DNA from: a virus | Strand: one strand, 5' to 3' | IMG/VR virus record: IMGVR_UViG_3300032093_000012 | Span: 103,476-167,475 of that record | Length of the DNA stretch: 64,000 nucleotides | Made by a program: the position numbers and the translations under genes | Shown: positions 28,682-37,539 of the stretch, in pieces | Position numbering within the stretch: position 1 is the first letter of the stretch | Layout: each line of letters starts with the position of its first letter | Notes under the pieces: model-generated | The model's input: only the letters and a program-made list of their open reading frames with translations | Databases searched by the model: none | Told to the model about the DNA's origin: nothing

Positions 28682-29323
28682 CTATAATTTAACTAAACAC
28701 ACCATACACTTGTCAAAAAAGGAAGAGAAATTATTCAAGTTTGTTTTATTATTCAATATAGACATATTTTCTTCTGTTAAAGTATGGCCAAAATTTTCTT
28801 TTATCCAACGAGGACTAAAATATTCCCATCTCTGATCATGCTTTTGTGCAAAACGACTATACTTATCATTTAAGATCATGATTTCGCTCATCATCTTAGC
28901 ATTACCTTCGTATGTTTCATAGCTAGGATATTTTGTAATAAAACCACCATGATTATTCCACCAAGCAAAACAATCTGTATCAGGTCTCATAACCATTAGC
29001 AACCAATTGCCTTTACTTTTTTCTTTAAGCTCATCAAGCATATAAGCCCAATCGTGACCTTTAACAAACTTGCCAGGACTATATTGATCATCAAAAGCTG
29101 TATTGATATACGAATCTTGAACACTTATATCAAATTCATATTTTCTAAATGGTAAAGCAAAATAAGAACCATGATGTCCTTGAAAGACATTGTGATCATA
29201 ATGACGATTTGGATTTCTATCTGTTATATTTGCTAGTGGGTGTGTTTCTAAAAGATGTGTAACACTAGTCCATTTAGATCCGGGTGCACCAGTAATAAAA
29301 ATTTTGTCTGGTAATTCTATCAT
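28682..29323 (-). CDS. sulfotransferase-like P-loop protein
   Basis: A 213-residue protein starting with a strand and FITGAPGSKWTS, a PAPS/P-loop-type turn (GAPGS-W). It is shared with the plus-strand proteins at 53622 and 55129. A later strand with MVMRPD and a Trp-rich segment follow as in those relatives. ATG 29323 has AAGGAA upstream; the longer frame to 29380 lacks a good site. Nucleotide-dependent transfer (sulfate or phosphate) is inferred; the acceptor is unknown. Confidence 0.7.
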   Translation of the reverse strand: MIELPDKIFITGAPGSKWTSVTHLLETHPLANITDRNPNRHYDHNVFQGHHGSYFALPFRKYEFDISVQDSYINTAFDDQYSPGKFVKGHDWAYMLDELKEKSKGNWLLMVMRPDTDCFAWWNNHGGFITKYPSYETYEGNAKMMSEIMILNDKYSRFAQKHDQRWEYFSPRWIKENFGHTLTEENMSILNNKTNLNNFSSFFDKCMVCLVKL

Positions 29324-29387
29324 GATTTCCTTATAGCATGTTGTCATTTCATTGTCTAAATTTCTAGCATCAAACATCATTACATAT

Positions 29388-29975
29388 TCACCACGATTTA
29401 TGATTTTTTTTAATATAGATATCTGCTTCTTGATATTTTTTTTCTGATATAAGTTCTTTAAGATTATGTCTTTGAAGATTTATAAAAGAAATAACATTTT
29501 TCTTATCTTCTATTCTTAATAGTTCTTTTTCAATAATATCATCGGCAGAATAGTTATTCGAATCCAGTTCGATTAAATTCTTTATAATAGATCCAATAAT
29601 TTTAGTTTCTTTATAAGTTTTAATTTCATCTATAATATATGTGTCATACATTATATCTATAGGTGATTTAGCATAAAATCTAGTGTATCTCAGAATAAAA
29701 TTTTCAAATTTTTCCCAAAGATCTAACTCTATAGCTTCTTCTTGACATTTCTGTAGAATATTAGGTGAATATTGTTGTCTAAATACAATCACCTCTTCAC
29801 CATCTCTAGTATTCCACCCATAGTTATGAATATCATTAAATACTTCTGGCTTTATATGACCATCATAAATGATGTAATCAAATTCTCTAATAGGAATATA
29901 CCAGTGCTTGTATTCACGTATTCCTATGATTCTTTTATCATTGCCACGATATATGTAATATCTATTAGATTCCAT
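29388..29975 (-). CDS. unknown protein
   Basis: A 195-residue, Ile/Lys/Tyr-rich protein, beta-rich in the first third and helical later. ATG 29975 overlaps the stop of the asparagine-synthase-like gene, with GAGG upstream. It is probably part of the same pathway as its neighbours, but nothing in it is recognisable. Confidence 0.7.
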   Translation of the reverse strand: MESNRYYIYRGNDKRIIGIREYKHWYIPIREFDYIIYDGHIKPEVFNDIHNYGWNTRDGEEVIVFRQQYSPNILQKCQEEAIELDLWEKFENFILRYTRFYAKSPIDIMYDTYIIDEIKTYKETKIIGSIIKNLIELDSNNYSADDIIEKELLRIEDKKNVISFINLQRHNLKELISEKKYQEADIYIKKNHKSW

Positions 29976-31044
29976 GATTAATACATCCTCTAAGATCATC
30001 AAGACCTATTTCATTGAAGTCTGTATCAATAGCAATATTCTTATCAAAATTGCTCCAGATAAATTGCAAACTTCCTACTTTTGGTTTTTTAAGATAATTT
30101 GTATGATTTGTATGCTTAACTATAAATTCTTTTGCTGTATATTTATAAGTGTTTAAAGTATTTTGTATTTTTTTATCTTGATTATCTAATGACCATCTTT
30201 GAAATTCTGGAGTATCAAAGAAGTGCATTATATGAGAGAACTTATTTTTAGGATCACTAAATCCTTTTTGAGCTAAATGTCTATATTTTACTAATTGCCA
30301 TTTGTTTGTAAAACTAAACCACCAAACAAAATCAAAACATGTTTTTATCTGAAACGGACAATATTCGAGTGTAGTCGAATACATATCAACAAATAAATCT
30401 ACATTTGGTCTAAATGTAGATCCAAAAAATCTTTTATAAAAATGATTAATATTATTTTTCCAAGGAAGATTTATAGCCTGTTCACCATACAAGTCGACTA
30501 ATGGAATAATAACATCGCTGCCGAATACTTGATCACCAAGTTCTCCAGTAATAATATATCCATCATCTAAAAACTTATCAGTATTTGTTAGTGAATTAAT
30601 AATTCTTCCTTTAAAAATCCTATTAATATCTTTCCACATATCAGGAAATTCTTCGATTGATCTATAAGACATTAAAATATGAAGTCTCTCTAGATCTTCT
30701 TTTGGCCATGAATTAATCATAGAAACTAAAGCAGTTGAACTGTCTATTCCACCACTATACATTAGATAAACTTTAGAGTTATTTGTTTTATTTTTTATAT
30801 CAATAGCTCTGCTAAATGCTAAGTCTTCAAAAGAAGAGTTTACATTTTTGATTTTTAAAATATCTTCAATTGTTTCGCTAGCAACTACAGATTTAAATGG
30901 ATTAATTTGATCTGCAATTTCTAAGCTTACTCTATTAACTGCTTGTACCCATGGCAATTTAGATGTAGGTATCCACCTTGGTAGACCTAACTCTTTAGGC
31001 TTTGGATTATTACCACCAAAGTATAATAAAAGTTTCTTTTCCAT
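29965..31044 (-). CDS. asparagine-synthase-like PP-loop enzyme
   Basis: A 359-residue protein. YSGGIDSSTAL near residue 95 is the ATP-pyrophosphatase motif and TGELGDQVFGSD near 165 the second motif of asparagine synthetase C-terminal domains. The N-terminal glutaminase domain (Cys2) is absent. Stand-alone relatives make amide or lactam bonds, including in beta-lactam and lasso-peptide pathways. It overlaps gene 46 (TAATG), an unusual place for such a gene. Confidence 0.85.
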   Translation of the reverse strand: MEKKLLLYFGGNNPKPKELGLPRWIPTSKLPWVQAVNRVSLEIADQINPFKSVVASETIEDILKIKNVNSSFEDLAFSRAIDIKNKTNNSKVYLMYSGGIDSSTALVSMINSWPKEDLERLHILMSYRSIEEFPDMWKDINRIFKGRIINSLTNTDKFLDDGYIITGELGDQVFGSDVIIPLVDLYGEQAINLPWKNNINHFYKRFFGSTFRPNVDLFVDMYSTTLEYCPFQIKTCFDFVWWFSFTNKWQLVKYRHLAQKGFSDPKNKFSHIMHFFDTPEFQRWSLDNQDKKIQNTLNTYKYTAKEFIVKHTNHTNYLKKPKVGSLQFIWSNFDKNIAIDTDFNEIGLDDLRGCINHGI

Positions 31045-32753
31045 TAAGCTGCTACCTTACTAAAGTTCTTGTGTTTTTCAAACTTAATAACAGATGTAAA
31101 CTTATCGTAGAATTGATCTGTCTTATGACTAATAATAAAAGTATTAGTATCAATAGCAAGTTGTGTTAATACTTTCATGAATTCTTCTGTACCATTAGAG
31201 TCAAGAGACGAATCCATTACTTCATCCATAATAAGAATGTTTGTAGAGATAGAGTTACGCAACTTAGCAACAGCACGCCACGTGAAAAGTATAGCAAGAT
31301 TAATACGCATCTTTTCTCCTTCTGAGAAAGATGCATAGCTAAACTCATCTCTAAATCTAGACTTAATAGTCTCGTTGAATTCTTCATTCAGTTCAAACTG
31401 TACAAAGAAGTCCATAGAAGACAAATACTTATTAATGAGTTTATTGATGATTGGTATATACTGTTTAATGATCTTAGCTTTGATGCCACCATCTTTTAAC
31501 AATACTGAAACTGCTTGATACGTTTGTTTTAAATCATGCAATTCACTCAATACATCTTCTGCTTCTTTAAGTTCATCAACAAGCTTATTTAGTTGATCAG
31601 AATTATCTTCTCTTACATTTTTTTGTATAGTATTAATTTCATTCTCTAGTTGTGTCCTATATTCAATTAAAGAAGAAATCTTTGTAGATATTTTATGTAT
31701 ATCCATTTTTGTGTTATTAATTTCAGTCTGGATATTCATCATCTCATTAATTTTATCATTAGTCTCTACATAGTTCTTAGCAACAACTTCTAAGTTATCT
31801 TCAAGTTCTTTGACGCGTTCTTGATTGCTCTGAACCATGTCACACTTAAATGTTTCATCAATCTCTTGCTTACATGTAGGACAATTATCATGATCAGTAA
31901 AGAACTTTATTTGTTCTTTCTGCGATGATAGATGTGCTTCGAACTTATGTTTAAGAGCTGTAAGTTTTTTCATTGAAGATGCTAGTTCTTTTTCATCAAC
32001 CATCTTCTCTTCAAGATCTTTTCTTTTATTCTCTAGTTTCCAATATTCATCATCTAATTCATTAATTTGTATATTAGTCTGTTCTTTACGTTCATTCTTC
32101 TCACTAATAATTTTTTCATTATTATTTTGTATCTCTATAAGATGCTTCTTAACAAGCTTCATCTTTTCTTCTATAATAGTCTTATTTGCTTCTTGCTTAA
32201 TAAGATCTTCAGCGTTTGTTACAATCTTTTGCTTAAGGATTGCATTCATACTTGTAAAGATCTGCAGATCTAATAGATCCTCAATAATCTCTCTGCGTTG
32301 ACCTGCGGGAAGAGACATAAATGGAACGAAAGAAGCTGAACCAAGCACAACTACTTGACAGAAAGACTTGAAGTTAATCTTCAAGATTTGTTTTTCCAAG
32401 ATATCTTGATAGTCTTTACTGTCGGCAGATTGATTTAATAAAGATCCATTCTGATAAACTTCAAATATATTTGGTTTTATACCCCTAACAATCTTATAGT
32501 TGTTAGATCCAATAGAGAATTCAATCTCTACTACAAGATCTTTTTTAGTAATAGAATTAAGAAGTAAAGGTTTATTAATCTTTCTAAAAGGTTTATTAAA
32601 CAATGCAAATGACAAAGCATCTAGCAAAGTTGATTTGCCAGCGCCATTTTCACCAACGATGAGTGTAGTTGCAGACTTATTAAGTTCTATTTCAGTAAAG
32701 ATATTACCTGTACTTAAGAAGTTTTTCCATCTAATCTTTTTAAAAACAATCAT
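31044..32753 (-). CDS. gp46: recombination nuclease subunit gp46 (Rad50-like)
   Basis: A 569-residue SMC-type ATPase (T4: 560). Walker A GENGAGKST near residue 35, a long coiled coil with the zinc-hook CPTC near 290, signature FSEGEKMR near 485, and Walker B MDEVMDSSLD near 525. With gp47 it resects DNA ends for recombination-dependent replication. Confidence 0.97.
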   Translation of the reverse strand: MIVFKKIRWKNFLSTGNIFTEIELNKSATTLIVGENGAGKSTLLDALSFALFNKPFRKINKPLLLNSITKKDLVVEIEFSIGSNNYKIVRGIKPNIFEVYQNGSLLNQSADSKDYQDILEKQILKINFKSFCQVVVLGSASFVPFMSLPAGQRREIIEDLLDLQIFTSMNAILKQKIVTNAEDLIKQEANKTIIEEKMKLVKKHLIEIQNNNEKIISEKNERKEQTNIQINELDDEYWKLENKRKDLEEKMVDEKELASSMKKLTALKHKFEAHLSSQKEQIKFFTDHDNCPTCKQEIDETFKCDMVQSNQERVKELEDNLEVVAKNYVETNDKINEMMNIQTEINNTKMDIHKISTKISSLIEYRTQLENEINTIQKNVREDNSDQLNKLVDELKEAEDVLSELHDLKQTYQAVSVLLKDGGIKAKIIKQYIPIINKLINKYLSSMDFFVQFELNEEFNETIKSRFRDEFSYASFSEGEKMRINLAILFTWRAVAKLRNSISTNILIMDEVMDSSLDSNGTEEFMKVLTQLAIDTNTFIISHKTDQFYDKFTSVIKFEKHKNFSKVAA

Positions 32754-33817
32754 TCAACAGACAATGCCTCATTGTATAGAGAGTGTACAGTATTTTCTAT
32801 TTTCTTTTTGATATCATCACTCGTATTAATTTGACTTATATACGTTTTAAAGATAGATAATGTATCTTCAGCTTCGTTAACAATATCTTCATCTTGTTCT
32901 AGATTTAGATTAAGATGGTCTTCAACTACTTGAAGTTCAAGAATACCGGACTTCTCTAAGTTATCAACAAACATATCAAACCAGTATGGGTTAGTCTTGT
33001 TTTGCACAATTACTTTTATAATTTTGTTTTTATACTTTTCATAATCACGAGAAGCAATATCTTCAATAGTATAATCAGTATCATTATACCATATCTTCTC
33101 AAATATAGTATATGGATTTCTAATAAATTTTAGTTCTCTCGTTTCAGTATCAAAGATATGAAATCCTTTAGGGTCATTATAATCGCTCCAAGTAAACTCA
33201 CCATGATTGCCAAGGTAATGAATATTGCCAGAAGAGGACTTATGATGATAATGACCAGAGCAAACAAGATCAAACTTATTAAAAATGCTAGCATCATCCC
33301 CGTGCGACACCATCGACCCCCGGTACATCTCGAATCCAGCAAGTTCCAGATGTCCAAAACAGACTTGCGCGTTTGTTCCACGAATCTTCTCCAGTGTTAG
33401 TTTTCTATTCTCATCACATATCCAAGGCATCATCAATATGATGAGACCATCGAAGTCTACTTCTCTTGGAAGCTGATCATAGATATGAAACGGGTATTGG
33501 CCCCTAACGAGTTCGTTAAGAGCATTTACAGAATTTGTGTTTTTATAGTATGTATCATGATTACCAGCCACAATATGAACATCGTAATTCTTTCCTGCAA
33601 TTGGGTCCAGAAAATCTTGTCGAAGACGCCTAGCAGTGTTAATATTAATGTACTTACGACGGTCAACAAGATCACCAAGATGGCAGATCGTTGATACTCC
33701 TTCCTGTTCCAGAGTAGGAAGAAAGATGCTGTCAATAAATTGTTTACTATTATCGAGAAAAGCAATCCCGTCATTGCGAACACCCCAATGCGTATCAGTA
33801 ATTAGAGCAATCTTCAA
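32750..33817 (-). CDS. gp47: recombination nuclease subunit gp47 (Mre11-like)
   Basis: A 355-residue metallophosphoesterase (T4: 339) with DTHWG, GDLVDRR, GNHDTY and GHYHH motifs. The start codon is TTG (33817), overlapping the preceding stop as TTGA; the product then begins with the MKI conserved in T4, and no ATG is in frame nearby. It is the nuclease partner of gp46. Confidence 0.95.
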   Translation of the reverse strand: MKIALITDTHWGVRNDGIAFLDNSKQFIDSIFLPTLEQEGVSTICHLGDLVDRRKYININTARRLRQDFLDPIAGKNYDVHIVAGNHDTYYKNTNSVNALNELVRGQYPFHIYDQLPREVDFDGLIILMMPWICDENRKLTLEKIRGTNAQVCFGHLELAGFEMYRGSMVSHGDDASIFNKFDLVCSGHYHHKSSSGNIHYLGNHGEFTWSDYNDPKGFHIFDTETRELKFIRNPYTIFEKIWYNDTDYTIEDIASRDYEKYKNKIIKVIVQNKTNPYWFDMFVDNLEKSGILELQVVEDHLNLNLEQDEDIVNEAEDTLSIFKTYISQINTSDDIKKKIENTVHSLYNEALSVE

Positions 33818-34017
33818 CGCATAGCTCTTGTGTTAGACTTATTAACTGGTCTAGCAGTATTATATTTCGTAACTGCTGCGTTACAATAATCACGAATTGC
33901 TTCGATCCTATGAATATAGTTTGTTCTTTCATTTTCATGTTTAGTTTCATTGAATGCACTTTCAACTAGATCCAGTACAACTTGTGGAACTAGATGCATA
34001 TTATGCTTTAAGTTCAT
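33814..34017 (-). CDS. small conserved protein between 47 and 55
   Basis: A 67-residue protein. ATG 34017 is chosen because GGAG lies upstream. It overlaps the end of gene 55 by 17 bases and its stop overlaps the TTG start of gene 47. The HLVPQVVLDLVESAFN segment looks like a small protein found beside gene 47 in other T4-like phages; function unknown. Confidence 0.7.
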   Translation of the reverse strand: MNLKHNMHLVPQVVLDLVESAFNETKHENERTNYIHRIEAIRDYCNAAVTKYNTARPVNKSNTRAMR

Positions 34018-34561
34018 CTTCAATCTCCATAGTATTATCAATTATAAGTTCTTCTAACTTATTCTTTTTCTTCTGTTTTGTCAACAATTCTTTCTCTTCG
34101 AAAGAACGAATGATCTCAGAAGAATATTCATTAGTATGACTACCAACTACGGCTTGTCTATCGTGAAATATAGAATCCATTTCTTCGTTAGTAAATTGAT
34201 TCTCAAAATTTTTGTGTTTAATATATGTTTGTTTTTTCTCTTTTGCTATTCTACGTAAGAAGGCATTCCAAGCAATCTGTGTAAAATATGCAAAAGGATT
34301 TGTAGACTTTTCAGGATTAAAGTTATCAACTGAAGCAATACAATTCTCAATGCCATCAGCAATCATATCATCTCTGTATGAATAGTTCATGAAATTTGGT
34401 TTGTATGATAGCTTAGTACAAATCAATAGTACACATTCACCGATATAATTTGGAATCGGTGGCTTAGAAGTATTATCTTCTTTAGATAACATGAGTTTCT
34501 CATGGTACACTTTCATGTGTTCATAAAGAGTTTTGTTATTAACATAATGTTTTGTTGCCAT
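34001..34561 (-). CDS. gp55: late sigma factor gp55
   Basis: A 186-residue homologue of gp55 (T4: 185). The core DDMIADGIENCIASVDNFNPEKSTNPFAYF-type region, written here in parts as GIENCIASVDNF and NPFAYFTQIAWNAFLRRI, is the sigma-2-like domain that recognises TATAAATA. The acidic C-terminus is the clamp-binding part. It explains the late promoters listed in this window. Confidence 0.95.
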   Translation of the reverse strand: MATKHYVNNKTLYEHMKVYHEKLMLSKEDNTSKPPIPNYIGECVLLICTKLSYKPNFMNYSYRDDMIADGIENCIASVDNFNPEKSTNPFAYFTQIAWNAFLRRIAKEKKQTYIKHKNFENQFTNEEMDSIFHDRQAVVGSHTNEYSSEIIRSFEEKELLTKQKKKNKLEELIIDNTMEIEDELKA

Positions 34562-34989
34562 TAATTTACCGTATTGCTTGCTGCCTGTGACATAAAAAAA
34601 TTTATTACGTCTTCTTTGATATCTGGTTTTTTCTTTGGTTTTCTTGTACTATTAAGATAGTTTTCGAGATATTCTGTAGATCTTAATAGATTTGCTCTAA
34701 AATTTTTATCAAATGTTTTTTGACAATATAACTTAGATAAAAAGTAATATTTAATCATTTCATCATTTAATGGTATAATTGCTATTACATTTTCACTATT
34801 AAAAGTGACATAGTCTGTAGATGAAAAAGGATTATAACTAATAAGCAATGCTCCGCTTTCATCTGACTCTTGATCATGTTTTATTACAAGAATCATTGGA
34901 TCTTTAATTATAATTTTATTATCGTTTTCAGATTCTAAAATGCCAACTATATCATCTCTATTAGATAGCTTTATTAGAACATGACTCAT
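34561..34989 (-). CDS. LSm-like small protein (tentative)
   Basis: A 142-residue protein. The first 75 residues alternate strands in the style of an Sm/LSm barrel: VLIKLSNRDDIVGILES, then IIIKDPMILVI, and later VIAIIPLNDEMIKYY. The rest is a Lys-rich helical tail. LSm proteins bind RNA; conserved in T4-like phages near uvsW but not characterised. Joined by overlaps to both neighbours. Confidence 0.6.
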   Translation of the reverse strand: MSHVLIKLSNRDDIVGILESENDNKIIIKDPMILVIKHDQESDESGALLISYNPFSSTDYVTFNSENVIAIIPLNDEMIKYYFLSKLYCQKTFDKNFRANLLRSTEYLENYLNSTRKPKKKPDIKEDVINFFMSQAASNTVN

Positions 34990-36437
34990 GATTTCAAACC
35001 TACCTTATATATCTTATACACAAATTTTTCTTCATTGTAAATGTTTATTCTCTCAACGAAGTGTAGTAGTGTATGATTATTTTTTGATTTCCATGATAAA
35101 TCATCAGCTATATCATATAGAGTACTAGATGTTTTTGTTTCTGATTTTCTAAGACCACGACCAATTGACTGCAAGTTTCTTATCCGTGACTTCGAAGGAG
35201 AAGAAAATATAACGTTATGCAGATTACGAATGTTAACGCCGGTGGAGAAAGTCCCGTAACTAGCGACGATAATTGCATTCTGTTCTGTTTCAACAATCTT
35301 ACGAATTTGCTCACGTTCTTCTCCATCTACTTCACCGGATACAAAGAATATCTTTCTATCGTCGGCATCATTTTTAATCATGTCATAGAGAATCTTGCCA
35401 TGTTTCTCTACATATTGAAAAAGTAATAATGTATTTCCATTATCTAATGATAATGCTAAATTTTTAATAAACTTGTTTCTTGCATCGTTGCGAACTATGA
35501 AATCAATTTCGTCTTGATATGATGCATCTTTAAGCATCTTTTTTATTTCATCTGGATATTTAAGAACTATTGCTTTGATACTAAAATCAGCAAGATACTT
35601 TTGTTCTATTAGTTCAGATGTAGATACAACTTTCTTTACAGCTCCAAATAAACCTTCTAGAACCAACCTATGGGTTTGAGTCCCGTCGAGAGTACCTGTA
35701 AAACCAAACTTATAACGGCAGCGATACAACTTGGAAATGATAGAAGTAAGAGAAGATGCTTTAAATAAGTGCGCTTCATCGCCTATGACCACATCAAATT
35801 GTTCGAAATATTCTTTAGGAAGTTTGTAAATCGATTGCCACGTTGAGATGACAATAGGTTTATCTGTTTGTTTATCTTGTCCTGAAAATATTCTATGTAC
35901 GTACCTATCAGATTCAAAGCCATAATCGGCAAAATCAGAAGCAAGTTGACTAACCAAAGAAGTAGTTGGCACAATAATAAGAGTACGGGCATTATAGTAT
36001 CTCGCTAATAGATAGATAATAAACGATTTACCTGATGCTGTCGGTGATAATAAAAGTGCTCTTCTATTTCTAACAGCATAAACAAAAGCATCTAATTGAT
36101 AATCTCTTGGTTGCATGGTAGGTTTGATTTTAGTTACAAAATCTTTTGCTTCTTTTAAAGAAAACTCTTCGCAAGAAAAATCATCTATATAGTCAATAAG
36201 ATAGTTTCTTTCCTTACAAAAATTTTCAATGTATGGTATAAGGCCAGTATATATTAAACACGTTAATGGATTAAATAAACGTATCTTACCATCCCAATAC
36301 TTATTTTTATAAGCTGGCATAAATTTATAACCGGGCACAAAGAAAGTGAAGTAATCACTTAATTCTTGCGCAACTCCGGGTTCACACTTTACTTTAATGT
36401 AAACTTCATCATGACGACTTATTTCTAATGAATCCAA
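34986..36437 (-). CDS. uvsW: RNA-DNA and DNA helicase UvsW
   Basis: A 483-residue superfamily-2 helicase (T4: 503). The N-terminal UvsW domain has KYWDGKIRLF. Helicase motif I is SPTASGKSF, motif II DEAH, and motif VI QSIGRGLRKS. It unwinds R-loops and branched DNA and shuts off origin replication in T4. The start codon is TTG 36437 just after the uvsY stop; no in-frame ATG lies nearby. Confidence 0.96.
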   Translation of the reverse strand: MDSLEISRHDEVYIKVKCEPGVAQELSDYFTFFVPGYKFMPAYKNKYWDGKIRLFNPLTCLIYTGLIPYIENFCKERNYLIDYIDDFSCEEFSLKEAKDFVTKIKPTMQPRDYQLDAFVYAVRNRRALLLSPTASGKSFIIYLLARYYNARTLIIVPTTSLVSQLASDFADYGFESDRYVHRIFSGQDKQTDKPIVISTWQSIYKLPKEYFEQFDVVIGDEAHLFKASSLTSIISKLYRCRYKFGFTGTLDGTQTHRLVLEGLFGAVKKVVSTSELIEQKYLADFSIKAIVLKYPDEIKKMLKDASYQDEIDFIVRNDARNKFIKNLALSLDNGNTLLLFQYVEKHGKILYDMIKNDADDRKIFFVSGEVDGEEREQIRKIVETEQNAIIVASYGTFSTGVNIRNLHNVIFSSPSKSRIRNLQSIGRGLRKSETKTSSTLYDIADDLSWKSKNNHTLLHFVERINIYNEEKFVYKIYKVGLKS

Positions 36438-36872
36438 TTAACCACCCATAACGAATCGATTCCAATCTATTGCATTTTTAATAATAAAGTTTCTATTACT
36501 TATAGACTTAACAATAGTCTCTAATAATTCTACTTTTTCATTTTGGTATGCTATCTTAAGATTCATTTCAATGATATCTTTATCAGCATCCATATACATT
36601 GGAATATCTTGTTTTAAAATAATGCCTTTAGCAGGCAGCTGCCAACCTTTTTCTTGTGATTCTTTTGTAGGACCAAGAGTATAAAACTCGTACTTATCGA
36701 GCTTTAAAGATTTGGATTCCGACTCCATCTTTTTAAGTCTGAGTCTTTCTTCTAAGAATACACGATAATATTTATTATGCAGTGCAGGTATCTTTAAACT
36801 TTCAGAAGCTAGTTCGGTACTATCGATCTTTGTGTCGGTAGCCCACATATCTACAATATCTTCAATTTTCAT
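36438..36872 (-). CDS. uvsY: recombination mediator UvsY
   Basis: A 144-residue helical protein matching UvsY (T4: 137) in layout and in the segments KYYRVFLEERLRLKKME and SADKDI-like MDADKDIIEMN near residue 100. It loads the UvsX recombinase on gp32-coated DNA. ATG 36872 follows AAGAGA; the longer frame to 36911 has no site. Confidence 0.85.
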   Translation of the reverse strand: MKIEDIVDMWATDTKIDSTELASESLKIPALHNKYYRVFLEERLRLKKMESESKSLKLDKYEFYTLGPTKESQEKGWQLPAKGIILKQDIPMYMDADKDIIEMNLKIAYQNEKVELLETIVKSISNRNFIIKNAIDWNRFVMGG

Positions 36873-36933
36873 GATATATCTCTTGTCAGTAATATTTTTA
36901 TATATTACCACGTAAGTTTATGTTTGTAAACAG

Positions 36934-37455
36934 TTAAATGTTTATTATTTCGAATAAGAGATACTTGAATGTAGCTGTAGCTTCTATGTATTCTACATCG
37001 CTTTTTGTTGTATCAAATACTAATTCGCTCAAATCTGTAGGATATGCTTCAGTGAATGTAAGCTCATAGTTTGGCACTTTTGCACTTGATAATATTAAAA
37101 GTGATATGTCAGATCTAATACCATCACCCGTATAAGCTGGATTTTGTGAAAGTGTACGATACTCTTTGAAATCTTTTGGTTTACCTAGTGCACGTAACCA
37201 GTTATGAATTTCAAGATAGTTTTGTATATTCTCATCAACCCTAAAAGTTATCTGAAGATCACCATAATCTAAGTGTTCACCGGGTTCAGGTATCTTTACA
37301 AAAGGATTAGGTGACTCATATGTCGGCAAACTTAAAGATGGTATTCCTATCTTTTGTATAAAGAAGTTAATATGCGGCGCGCGCTTAATTGAAAATTTAA
37401 AATTAAGCGGTGAAAGAAAATTTGGATTAGTCGGTGTATTTTCTAAAGCTGACAT
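36934..37455 (-). CDS. tail-tube-like structural protein
   Basis: A 173-residue protein. LNFKFSIKRAPHINFFIQKI with the following GIPSLSLP is the strand pattern of gp19-type tail-tube proteins. NPFVKIPEPGEHLDYGDLQ and NYLEIHNWLRALGKP match a conserved T4-like phage protein. A tail terminator or completion role (as T4 gp3) is plausible. ATG 37455 has GGAG 6 bases upstream. It is driven by the late promoter at 37475. Confidence 0.7.
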   Translation of the reverse strand: MSALENTPTNPNFLSPLNFKFSIKRAPHINFFIQKIGIPSLSLPTYESPNPFVKIPEPGEHLDYGDLQITFRVDENIQNYLEIHNWLRALGKPKDFKEYRTLSQNPAYTGDGIRSDISLLILSSAKVPNYELTFTEAYPTDLSELVFDTTKSDVEYIEATATFKYLLFEIINI

Positions 37456-37474
37456 ATGACTCCTCACTTTTTAC

Positions 37475-37482
37475 TATTTATA
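37475..37482 (-). promoter_or_regulatory. late promoter
   Basis: TATAAATA on the minus strand, 20 bases upstream of the start at 37455 and just after the gene 23 terminator. Confidence 0.85.
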
Positions 37483-37483
37483 T

Positions 37484-37508
37484 AAAAAAAGGGCACCCGA
37501 AGGCGCCC
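37484..37508 (-). terminator. rho-independent terminator after gene 23
   Basis: On the minus strand GGGCGCC-TTCG-GGTGCCC followed by seven T. A UUCG tetraloop with a 7-bp GC stem: a strong terminator directly between the capsid gene and the next late promoter. Confidence 0.95.
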
Positions 37509-37539
37509 TTTGTAGGTGATCGGTTGACCCGATTCTTTA

